Positions 46,307 through 53,792 of a DNA stretch of 64,000 nt are shown piece after piece (the first letter of the stretch is position 1; every line of letters starts with the position of its first letter). The DNA comes from Chloroflexota bacterium (GTDB taxonomy: Bacteria; Chloroflexota; Anaerolineae; Promineifilales; Promineifilaceae). The notes below the pieces were generated by a model that had not been told where the DNA came from, ran no database searches, and saw only the letters and a program-made list of their open reading frames with translations. The translations under genes were made by a program, and so were the position numbers. The DNA lies in assembly GCA_018004935.1 (NCBI GenBank), contig JAGNBF010000010.1:12653-76652 (forward strand), read 5' to 3'.

Positions 46307-47869
46307 CTAATCAGCATAACGATCAAATAGTAGTTTAGCCAAACGCTGTAATTGGGCGGGGTGGCATTGGCTTTGCTGAAGCAGGTCGTCTATTTCCGTC
46401 GGGGTGAATTGCACGGGCGTTTCGAGCAGGCGTTGGCTCAGGAAGGTGCGAGCTTCGGGTTCGGTAAAGGGGCCGAGTGTTTTTTCGACAAAGATGTTGT
46501 GAAAGGGTGACAGGCCATTGGTAGTGCGGGCAGGGAACACATTTACCAGCGGCCGCTGTGAGGCTAGACACAAGGCAAAATGGGGTTCCTGGGCCAGGGC
46601 ACGGAGTAAATCGTGCAGGCGGGGGTTGAAGTCAGGTTCGGCCAGACGTTCTACCTCGTCGAGGATGAGGAGCAGGTTGCGGCCGCGAAGCGTGTTTTTG
46701 AGTTGGCGCAGGGTGTCACCGGCTTCACCCAGCCGGGTGAGGATTTCGCTACAAAAATCGGCTTCGTCAAGAATGGTTTGCAGGTCGAGAAAAACGGAGG
46801 TGGTATCAGAGAGCCAGGTAGAGGCGGTCTGGTAGAGGGTGTAGAGCAGGGATGATTTACCGATTTGGGAGGGGCCGACGAGGGAGATGCTACTGTGTTT
46901 ACGCAGTTCGTTGTGGATTTCGCGCAGTTCCCGTTGGCGACCGAAGAAGCGGGTGGGATCGTTGATGCGGCCGCGTATTCCAAACGGATTCTCACGTCGC
47001 ACTGGTTTGTTACCCGGCAAAAATCCCTGCACAATCTCCCCCGGCACGGCCAACACCAAATCCCGCAATTTAGCCGACTCCGCCAGGTTAAACCCCCCGC
47101 TCACCATCCCCACCACCTGCTGTGTCGCCACATCCACCACCGGCGCACCGCTCATGCCGTGATCCACCTCTTTGCTATCGAGCTGTAAGAAGGGCAAACC
47201 GGTCTCATCTAACACGCGGCCGCGTACCACCCCTCGCGCATGTAATCCGCGTATCGCTCCGGCCGGGGGATAACCAAAGGTGATAAAGGGACGGTCTTGT
47301 AATGACAGACCAGCGGAAAAGGTAAGAGGGGTGAGAGAAGAGGGCCAGGGAGCACGCGGCCGCAACACCGCTACATCTTTCTGCCCCGGGGCTTTGGGTT
47401 GCGACGAGGACAGGGCCACAATGTCGGCCAGATAGGTTTCTGAATGGGTATGCGGCCGCACCATCACATCTCCGGTCAACTTGTACACCACATGCGCACA
47501 AGTCACAATGAACGGCCCAGCCACGACAAACCCCGTGCCCAGGATTTTGCCCTTCTCGCCCAGGATGGCGACGATGCTATTTTCCAGATTGAACGGGGTG
47601 GGAACGGGGTCGGGTGCGGAGATAGGTGCAGAGGGATCACGCCAGGGGAATTGCGGCCGCAATATCTCACACAACGCCACCAACGCCTCTAACTGACCCC
47701 GTCGCTGGCAATAGGCAATCAACTCCCTGGCCTTACCATTCTTCCCTTCCCCACCCAGGTCCTCAAAATCAATACCCACATCCGTACATAGGCTGATCAA
47801 TTCATCTAACTTAAACTGAGTCGTCAATCCCTGCCGCAAATGGGTTAAATATTTCGGGTTATTATTCAT
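46307..47869 (-). CDS. EAD-trypsin-STAND NTPase fusion, probable conflict or stress-response protein
   Basis: 520 residues. An N-terminal effector-associated-like domain (1-75; LISLCTDVGIDFEDLGGEG, ARELIAYCQRRGQLEALV) is followed by a trypsin-fold protease with H126 (TCAHVV), D165 (KDVAVL) and S240 (GMSGAP). A STAND-type NTPase follows: FGRQREL (309-315), Walker A GPSQIGKSS (332-340) and Walker B LLLILDEVE with D404. It ends soon after the NTPase with no sensor repeats. Kaur, Burroughs and Aravind described related EAD-linked conflict systems. An M3 element lies at the start codon; without it the gene would begin 15 bases after the S10 peptidase. Seven octamers argue against recent import. 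Confidence 0.85.
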   Translation of the reverse strand: MNNNPKYLTHLRQGLTTQFKLDELISLCTDVGIDFEDLGGEGKNGKARELIAYCQRRGQLEALVALCEILRPQFPWRDPSAPISAPDPVPTPFNLENSIVAILGEKGKILGTGFVVAGPFIVTCAHVVYKLTGDVMVRPHTHSETYLADIVALSSSQPKAPGQKDVAVLRPRAPWPSSLTPLTFSAGLSLQDRPFITFGYPPAGAIRGLHARGVVRGRVLDETGLPFLQLDSKEVDHGMSGAPVVDVATQQVVGMVSGGFNLAESAKLRDLVLAVPGEIVQGFLPGNKPVRRENPFGIRGRINDPTRFFGRQRELREIHNELRKHSSISLVGPSQIGKSSLLYTLYQTASTWLSDTTSVFLDLQTILDEADFCSEILTRLGEAGDTLRQLKNTLRGRNLLLILDEVERLAEPDFNPRLHDLLRALAQEPHFALCLASQRPLVNVFPARTTNGLSPFHNIFVEKTLGPFTEPEARTFLSQRLLETPVQFTPTEIDDLLQQSQCHPAQLQRLAKLLFDRYAD

Positions 47870-47872
47870 TTC

Positions 47873-47974
47873 TGAGTCTACTGCAAAAAGCCCCGTTTCT
47901 GACTAATCTAACCGTCGCTTCCAGAGAGAAAGAAACCGGGCGTTTAACTGCTTTGACCTTTTTTCAGTGGAGTC
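47873..47974. mobile_element. M3 102-bp element abutting the EAD-trypsin-STAND start codon
   Basis: Ends TGAGTCTACTG and CAGTGGAGTC. Exact flanks ATTTC lie at 47868-47872 and 47975-47979. The first copy overlaps the start codon complement (CAT at 47867-47869). The hairpin inside is terminator-like, so it may reduce read-through from the S10 gene. Confidence 0.9.
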
Positions 47975-47991
47975 ATTTCTCTGTTTACCGG

Positions 47992-49473
47992 TCAGCGTGT
48001 GGTAGCCGAGAGAATAAAATGGGTCAGGTCATCTTTTAGCCGTTTAAGGGAAGGCAGATGAATGTACATCATGTGCCCCGCCTCATAATAAGCCATCGAA
48101 ACATTGCCATGCAGAGAAGGATCCAGTCCCAGATGGGCCACGGTATAATCAGTGGCAAAGTAAGGGGTAGCCAGGTCGTAATAGCCATTGGCGATGAAAA
48201 GTTTGAGAAATGGGTTTTGGGTCATGGCCAAGCGCAAAGTTTCAGCCACATTCACATACTGGTTCTGATGTTTGTCATATTTCCAGGCCGTATAAACCTT
48301 TTCCGATAGGATTTCATAAGGTAAATCGGTCTCGAAATTGAGATCGCGACGCAGGTAATCATTAAGCGCACTGGTGTAAGCCCCGGCGATGCCGTTGTAA
48401 CTGGGATCGTACTCAAACGCTTCCCCCACCCCATCCCGATCCATGCCCAAGAAACGACTATCCAGTCGGCCCACGGTGCGGCGCTGAGTGCGCAGGAGTT
48501 CTTTACAAAAACGGATGATGTCTATGCGTAAATTACTCCGCTCAATGTAATCTTGCGACAACCCGGTATAACGGGCCAATTTAGCGGCAATTGTGTCCCG
48601 TTCACTGGCAGAAAGTTTGTCTCCTTTCATCAAAGCCAATGTGTACTCGTTCATCGCTAACGCTTCGGCTTCGCTGAGGGTGCGCTGTAAATCTTCCTGC
48701 AAATCCTGATGTAACTGTTTGTGATACCAGGCTGTGGCGGCAAAAACAGGTAAATAGAGGATAAAGGGCAAATCATTCCCCGGTAACATCTCAATTGTTT
48801 GAAAATTCAGGACGGCCGAAACAAGCATAATGCCATTGAGATAAAGGCCATGCCGGTTTTGCAGATATCCGGCTAATCCCCCTGCCCGTGTGGTGCCATA
48901 GCTCTCGCCGATGAGGAATTTGGGGGAATTCCAGCGTTTGTAGCGGGTTACATACAGGCGGATGAATTCACCCACAGAATTAATGTCTTCGTTGAAGGTG
49001 TGGAACTGCTCGGCTTTTTCGCCGGGTACGGAACGGCTGAAGCCGGTGCCGATGGGATCAATAAACACCATGTCGGTGTGGTCGAGCAGGGAATAGTCGT
49101 TATTGACCAGGCGAGCCGGTGGGGGTAAGGGCATCCCTTCGTCATCGAGCAGGACGCGGCGCGGGCCTAACACCCCCAGGTGCAACCAGACAGACGACGA
49201 GCCAGGGCCACCATTAAAGGAGAAGGTCAGCGGCCGCGAACTCACCTCTTCTACTCCATCCTTTGTATACGCCACAAAAAAGACCATCGCTTTGGCCTTT
49301 TCCCCCTTCTCCTCATCCTCAACTTTTAGCAGAATCGTACCGGTTGTGACGGTATAAGCGATTGATTCTCCACCAATGGTCGCCGTGTGGTGTGTCTGGA
49401 CAATTTTCTCTACCGGCTCGGGCAGGTTTTCTGATTTCTTCTCTTTGTTTGGGCTATCAGCGGCTTCAGGCAT
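47992..49473 (-). CDS. S10-family serine carboxypeptidase-like protein without a signal peptide
   Basis: 493 residues. Catalytic triad visible: S191 in GESYGTT, D433 in NGYYDLATPY, H467 in YEAGHMMY. The oxyanion NGGPGSSS motif spans 88-95. Most S10 enzymes are exported, but this N-terminus (PEAADSPNKEKKSENLPEP) is hydrophilic under either possible start, so it is probably cytosolic. AAGGAG precedes ATG 49473. Before insertion of the M3 element it would have been followed after 15 bases by the EAD-trypsin-STAND gene, which suggests a two-protease operon. Confidence 0.82.
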   Translation of the reverse strand: MPEAADSPNKEKKSENLPEPVEKIVQTHHTATIGGESIAYTVTTGTILLKVEDEEKGEKAKAMVFFVAYTKDGVEEVSSRPLTFSFNGGPGSSSVWLHLGVLGPRRVLLDDEGMPLPPPARLVNNDYSLLDHTDMVFIDPIGTGFSRSVPGEKAEQFHTFNEDINSVGEFIRLYVTRYKRWNSPKFLIGESYGTTRAGGLAGYLQNRHGLYLNGIMLVSAVLNFQTIEMLPGNDLPFILYLPVFAATAWYHKQLHQDLQEDLQRTLSEAEALAMNEYTLALMKGDKLSASERDTIAAKLARYTGLSQDYIERSNLRIDIIRFCKELLRTQRRTVGRLDSRFLGMDRDGVGEAFEYDPSYNGIAGAYTSALNDYLRRDLNFETDLPYEILSEKVYTAWKYDKHQNQYVNVAETLRLAMTQNPFLKLFIANGYYDLATPYFATDYTVAHLGLDPSLHGNVSMAYYEAGHMMYIHLPSLKRLKDDLTHFILSATTR

Positions 49474-49859
49474 GGCGTTTCTCCTTTGTTTGGGATGGGG
49501 GGATTTTAACAGATCATAAAAACTCGTGGGAACTTTGCGGCCGCGGGTCTGGTTGCCCCAATGGTTATTAAGCTTCTCCAAAATTTAGCTTTTAAGATAA
49601 AGATGGGTCTTGGGGATTTTAGGGGGTTGGCACTATCTGTAACGGCAACCCTTGTGGTTGCCCTCGGCGGGGCAGGCACAAGGCCAGCCCACCCCACGAA
49701 TTCCGAAAGAAAATCATGGGGCACAGACCTGACAGGTTTTAGAAACCTGTCAGGTCTCCCACAAAACGTGGCTATACTCGGTAGAAACTCGAATGGGCCA
49801 TTCATTATCCTACAGGTGAATCTGTGCGTATATAGGGCATGATCGGGTATGATAAGCTC
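49474..49859. repeat. Divergent intergenic region with family I and palindrome B
   Basis: One GCGGCCGC lies at 49537, outside the chosen S10 start. Family I (GGCAACCCTTGTGGTTGCCC, GGGGCAGGCACAAGGCCAGC) spans about 49600-49710 and palindrome B 49725-49757. The final 80 bases precede the HMG-CoA lyase gene. Confidence 0.6.
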
Positions 49860-50798
49860 ATGGACAATCACCTACGCATCTACGAAGTAGGCCCCCGGGA
49901 TGGCCTGCAAAATGAGGCCAAACCAGTCACTACGGCCGATAAAAAAATCCTCATTGATGGGTTGGTCGCCGCTGGTCTGAATGAAATTGAGGTCGCCAGT
50001 TTCGTTCATCCTAAACTGGTGCCGCAAATGGCCGATGGGGATGAAATTGCCCGTTGGGCCATGATGGAACATGGGCAACCCTGGCCGCCGCGTCGTCTCG
50101 TTGGCCTGGTTCTCAATGAGAAAGGGTATGATCGTGCCCTGGCCGCCGGGTGTAATGCGGTGGCGCTGGGGGTATCTGTTAGTGAAACCTTCAGCCAGCG
50201 CAACACCAATATGTCCAGCCAACGTGCCCTGGAAATTGTCCAATCGTTGGTCAAACGGGCACGGCAGGATGGCCTATGGGTGCGTGTTTATCTGATGACC
50301 TCCTGGGTCTGCCCCTTTGAAGGCAATATCAATCCCTGGAAAACCATCGCCTTTGCTGAAAAGATATGGGAACTGGGCATAGATGAATTGGCCATTGCGG
50401 ATACCATTGGTCATGCCAACCCGTTTGATGTGGGTGACCTCATGGCCGAATTGGGCAGACGGCTAGACATGAACAAATTGGCCGTGCATTTACATGATAC
50501 GCTGGCCTTTGGTCTGGCCAATACCTATGCCGCCCTCTCGGTAGGGGTTCGGATTGTGGATACGAGCATTGGTGGGTTGGGCGGTTGCCCCTTTGCCCCG
50601 GGGGCCGCGGGCAATCTGGCCACGGAAGATTTGGTGATGCTGGCTTATAAAATGGGGCTGGGGACAGGGGTAGATTTTAATCGGCTGTGGCCGGTGGTGT
50701 ATCATGCGGAAAAGATGCTAGGGCGACGTATCGGCGGCCGCATCCGGGCCTGGTGGGAAGCCGAATGCCGCAATGAACCGGTGGTGACGGCTCCTTGA
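49860..50798 (+). CDS. Hydroxymethylglutaryl-CoA lyase
   Basis: 312 residues. Cleaves HMG-CoA to acetyl-CoA and acetoacetate (leucine catabolism). TIM-barrel signatures: EVGPRDGLQNE (9-19), the metal-binding HLHDTLAFGLAN, and the family loop GLGGCPFAPGAAGN with the catalytic Cys. ATG 49860 gives the normal N-terminus; an ATG 7 codons upstream also exists. The downstream thioesterase gene is in the same direction but is separated by an M2 element. Confidence 0.92.
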   Translation: MDNHLRIYEVGPRDGLQNEAKPVTTADKKILIDGLVAAGLNEIEVASFVHPKLVPQMADGDEIARWAMMEHGQPWPPRRLVGLVLNEKGYDRALAAGCNAVALGVSVSETFSQRNTNMSSQRALEIVQSLVKRARQDGLWVRVYLMTSWVCPFEGNINPWKTIAFAEKIWELGIDELAIADTIGHANPFDVGDLMAELGRRLDMNKLAVHLHDTLAFGLANTYAALSVGVRIVDTSIGGLGGCPFAPGAAGNLATEDLVMLAYKMGLGTGVDFNRLWPVVYHAEKMLGRRIGGRIRAWWEAECRNEPVVTAP

Positions 50799-50823
50799 AA
50801 CAATCCCCATTTCAACATAGAAC

Positions 50824-50999
50824 GTAACTGCTAAACCGTTGCCTGAGCTTGTCGAAGGCAACACGAGGCTTCGCCAGGCTCAGCCCTCGAGAGTCTTAGG
50901 GCCTGTAAAAGATTAAGTTCCGTCAAGACCTGACAGGTTTTCGGAAACCTGTCAGGTCTAAACCGGGAAGTTATATTTTTACGAACCCTTAATAGTTAC
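50824..50999. mobile_element. M2-type composite element bordering the thioesterase start
   Basis: Begins GTAACTGCTAAACC and ends CTTAATAGTTAC. It contains hairpin D and palindrome B (50926-50959). Flanks CATAGAAC and CATGGAAC agree at 7 of 8. The second flank contains the ATG at 51001. Confidence 0.75.
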
Positions 51000-51000
51000 C

Positions 51001-51465
51001 ATGGAACACAAAACAATGAAACAACTTCCTGAACACGGTCCCTGTTTTGTATGTGGCACGGCTAATCCTCAGAGTATGGGGGTGCGCTGGTTTATACAAG
51101 ATGATGGCACAATTTATGGCGAAGTGACGCTGGATATTCACCAACAAGGGCCACCCGGCCATGGTCATGGGGGGGCCTCAGCGGCTTTGTTGGATGAGGC
51201 GATGGGTACGGCGGTGTGGGCGGCGGGGCATATGGTGCTGGCGGCAAATTTGAATGTGGATTTCCGCCGCCCGGTTCCCCTGGGTGTGCTTCTGAAAATT
51301 ACGGCCATGGTGGTAGATAAAAGCGGCCGCAAACTGTACACTCGTGCTGAACTGGCGCTACCGGATGGGCACATCGCGGTTAAAGCCACGGGTCTCTTTG
51401 TGGAAGCGCCCCAATTGTTTACGGCTGTGGCTAATCAATTTATTGGCCTCTTACCGGATGCGTAA
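51001..51465 (+). CDS. PaaI-type hotdog thioesterase
   Basis: 154 residues. Hotdog-fold acyl-CoA thioesterase. GPPGHGHGGASAALLDEAMG carries the conserved HGG-x-x-x-x-x-x-E/D active region, and a short N-terminal CFVCG-type Cys pair is present. ATG at 51001 lies inside the target duplication of the upstream M2 element; the ATG at 51016 (KQLPEHGP) is the likelier ancestral start. It follows HMG-CoA lyase and may have been in one transcript with it. Confidence 0.8.
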   Translation: MEHKTMKQLPEHGPCFVCGTANPQSMGVRWFIQDDGTIYGEVTLDIHQQGPPGHGHGGASAALLDEAMGTAVWAAGHMVLAANLNVDFRRPVPLGVLLKITAMVVDKSGRKLYTRAELALPDGHIAVKATGLFVEAPQLFTAVANQFIGLLPDA

Positions 51466-51601
51466 TTCGGCGTGGTTCAAATGTTGGTAAACTGTGTTTA
51501 ACACTTTGTAGGGCGATTTGGTAAATCGCCCACGAGACGATTTACCAAATCGTCCTACAAATTTGTAAAGCTGGCCTGACCCATACCCGTAATTCCTACT
51601 T
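51466..51601. repeat. Family A hairpin unit
   Basis: One unit, TGTAGGGCGATTTGG to AATCGTCCTACA, at about 51508-51561, lies between the thioesterase and GT2 genes. Confidence 0.7.
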
Positions 51602-52507
51602 ATGACCGATCTCTCGATTATCATCATCTCTTATAATACCCGGCAATTATTGGACGATTGTTTAGAAACGGTGTTCGCGGCCGCGGTTCCCCCCGGTGGG
51701 CTGGACGTTTGGGTGGTAGATAATGCCTCTCGCGATGGCAGTCCTGACATGGTAATGGCAAAATACCCCCAGGTTCACCTGATCCGCAACCAGACAAACG
51801 TGGGTTTTGCCACAGCCAATAACCAGGCTGGCAAACTGGCCCAGGGAAAAGCCATTCTCTTCCTTAACTCCGACACCCGCATCAGCCCCGATGCCCTGGT
51901 GAAACCCCTGGATTACCTTAACACCCATCCCCAGGTGGGCGGTTTAACCGTGCGCCTGGTACTTCCCACCGGCCAACTCGACCCGGATAATCACCGGGGG
52001 TTTCCTACACCGTGGGCGTCATTGTGCCACTTCACCGGTTTGAACCGGCTTTTTCCCCTTAGTCCCCGCTTTAACCAATATTTCCAATCGTATCTGGACT
52101 TTACGCAGACCCACCGGGTAGATGTGACCGCCGGATCATATCTGCTGATGCCCATGGCTTTGTACCGGGAGTTAGGCGGCTGGGATGAACAATATTTTTT
52201 CTATGGCGAAGATATTGACCTGTGTTATCGCATTAACGCGGCCGCTTATGAAATTGTTTATTTTCCCCTGGTGGAAGTGATTCATTACAAAGGGGCAAGC
52301 TCCGGCTTTAAGAAGGAATCGGCAGGGCTGGTGCCTCGCCCCCCCAGGGAGACCCGGGTAAAAGTAGCGCGAGAATCGGCACGGGCGATGAAGATTTTCT
52401 ATGGCAAGTTCTACCGCCAAAAGTATAACCCCCTTGTGACCTCGTTTGTTCTTCTGGCCATTCAGGTTCAGGGGTGGCTCCGTATTCTTAAACACCGCCT
52501 GACGTAG
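51602..52507 (+). CDS. GT2 glycosyltransferase (rhamnosyltransferase-like)
   Basis: 301 residues. GT-A fold: LSIIIISYNTRQLL (4-17), VVDNASRDGS, and NSDTRI as the metal-binding motif. The later FYGEDIDLCYRINAAAYEIV with the ED catalytic pair matches the WbbL/RfbN-type family. A basic and hydrophobic C-terminus may contact the membrane. Likely builds surface polysaccharide. Sugar and acceptor unknown. Confidence 0.85.
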   Translation: MTDLSIIIISYNTRQLLDDCLETVFAAAVPPGGLDVWVVDNASRDGSPDMVMAKYPQVHLIRNQTNVGFATANNQAGKLAQGKAILFLNSDTRISPDALVKPLDYLNTHPQVGGLTVRLVLPTGQLDPDNHRGFPTPWASLCHFTGLNRLFPLSPRFNQYFQSYLDFTQTHRVDVTAGSYLLMPMALYRELGGWDEQYFFYGEDIDLCYRINAAAYEIVYFPLVEVIHYKGASSGFKKESAGLVPRPPRETRVKVARESARAMKIFYGKFYRQKYNPLVTSFVLLAIQVQGWLRILKHRLT

Positions 52508-52644
52508 AAGCGGGGAAAATCTTTGGGGATCAGGGGCACAATCTGTTACGCACTTATCTGGTTAGGGTTCGCTCAAAATTAAATTGGGTGGTGCAGTCAA
52601 GAGACCGGCCACAGCAAAAAGGGAAGTTATTCTTAGACAGTTCC
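52508..52644. repeat. Family C block between convergent genes
   Basis: GGTGGTGCAGTCAAGAGACC then GGCCACAGCAAAAAGGG at about 52586-52626. It could serve as a bidirectional terminator, although no T tract is seen. Confidence 0.55.
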
Positions 52645-53433
52645 TTAGAATGATTCCAGGAAGTGGCGCACGGCCTCGTTGAAAAGGTCGGGTTGTTCCA
52701 GGTTTAGCAGGTGGCCTGCCCGGGGGATGATGACAAGTTGGGCGTTGGCAATGCCCTGATGCATGGCCTGGCTTTCGCTGAGGGGGATGATCTGATCGTC
52801 GGCTCCGTGGAGAATGAGGGTGGGTACATCAATATCGGCGAGGGTTGGGGTAGAGTCAATGCGGCCGCGCATGGCCGCAATCGCCCCTAACGCCCCTTCC
52901 ACCGACGTTTCTAGCATCATTTCGCGCACAAAATCTACCAGATCACTGTTTTCTTGATAAGCAGAGGGGGCCAGTAGTTTAGGGAGCATCTGTTCTACGA
53001 GGGCGGTCACCCCTTGCTCATGGACAAGTGTCGCGGCCGCGTCGCGTGCCTTCTGCCCTTCTTCTGTATCAGCCGTGGCTTTCGTCCCGGCCAGAATCAG
53101 CCCGGCCACCATACCCGGATATTGTCGGAACACCTCAAAGGCGATATACCCTCCCATCGAAAGCCCCATCACCACAAACGGCCGATTGATACCGATGTCA
53201 TCCAGCAGATTAACACAATCTACTGCCAGTTGTTCCATTGTGTAGGGGGCCGGTGTGGCGGTGGTGTTACCATGTCCACGCAAATCGGGGGCAATGAGGC
53301 GGCTCACGTCGGCCAGCGCCAAAAGTTGGGGTTCCCACATGCTACTCGTAAGGGGGAACCCGTGAATCAGCAGGATAGGCACGCCACCGGCACTGTCCTG
53401 GTAAGCGATAAGGAATTCAGGGTTATTGGACAT
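52645..53433 (-). CDS. Alpha/beta hydrolase
   Basis: 262 residues. HGFPLTSSMW (24-33) supplies the oxyanion HG; nucleophile S92 in GLSMGG; D212 in HGADDQIIP; H241 in PRAGHLLN. It fits the 3-oxoadipate enol-lactonase/haloperoxidase-like group; the substrate is unknown. The ATG is preceded by TAGGAG, which derives from a family A repeat, as for the SDR gene at 33182. Confidence 0.86.
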   Translation of the reverse strand: MSNNPEFLIAYQDSAGGVPILLIHGFPLTSSMWEPQLLALADVSRLIAPDLRGHGNTTATPAPYTMEQLAVDCVNLLDDIGINRPFVVMGLSMGGYIAFEVFRQYPGMVAGLILAGTKATADTEEGQKARDAAATLVHEQGVTALVEQMLPKLLAPSAYQENSDLVDFVREMMLETSVEGALGAIAAMRGRIDSTPTLADIDVPTLILHGADDQIIPLSESQAMHQGIANAQLVIIPRAGHLLNLEQPDLFNEAVRHFLESF

Positions 53434-53620
53434 GATGACTCCTACGAAAATAGCCACAAATACTGGAAACACGGATAGGAAGAAACACGGATGGGGATGA
53501 AAATTGTGGCGTCATTTTCATCCATCTTGGTGCGCCAAAGGCCCATGGGGAACTCCTACGAAAATGTAGGGCGATTTTGTAAATCGCCCAGGGGACGATT
53601 TACAAAATCGTCCTACAGAT
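53434..53620. repeat. Family A units upstream of the alpha/beta hydrolase
   Basis: Linker ATAGCCACAAATACTGG-AACACGGATAGG, then a family A unit with GGGCGATTTTGTAAATCGCC and GGACGATTTACAAAATCGTCC. Same order as at 33183-33450. Confidence 0.8.
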
Positions 53621-53781
53621 GTAAGCGTTCAGTCGTATCTATTCATCGGCCAGACCCGCCCGGTCGTAAACGACCGGGCTATGGTTACGAAGGCCGCTGG
53701 CCTGGGCTTTTAGCCCGCAAAGCTCCGTCTGTTTAGCCCGGCGGTTTGACTTGACTGCCGGGCGGGGTAACTGAACACTTA
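53621..53781. mobile_element. M1 element with exact 9-bp duplication CCTACAGAT
   Basis: Ends GTAAGCGTTCAG and CTGAACACTTA. Flanks CCTACAGAT lie at 53612-53620 and 53782-53790. The unoccupied site is visible in the first array (CGTCCTACAGATTTTCAT), so this is a nested insertion into family A. Confidence 0.92.
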
Positions 53782-53792
53782 CCTACAGATTT

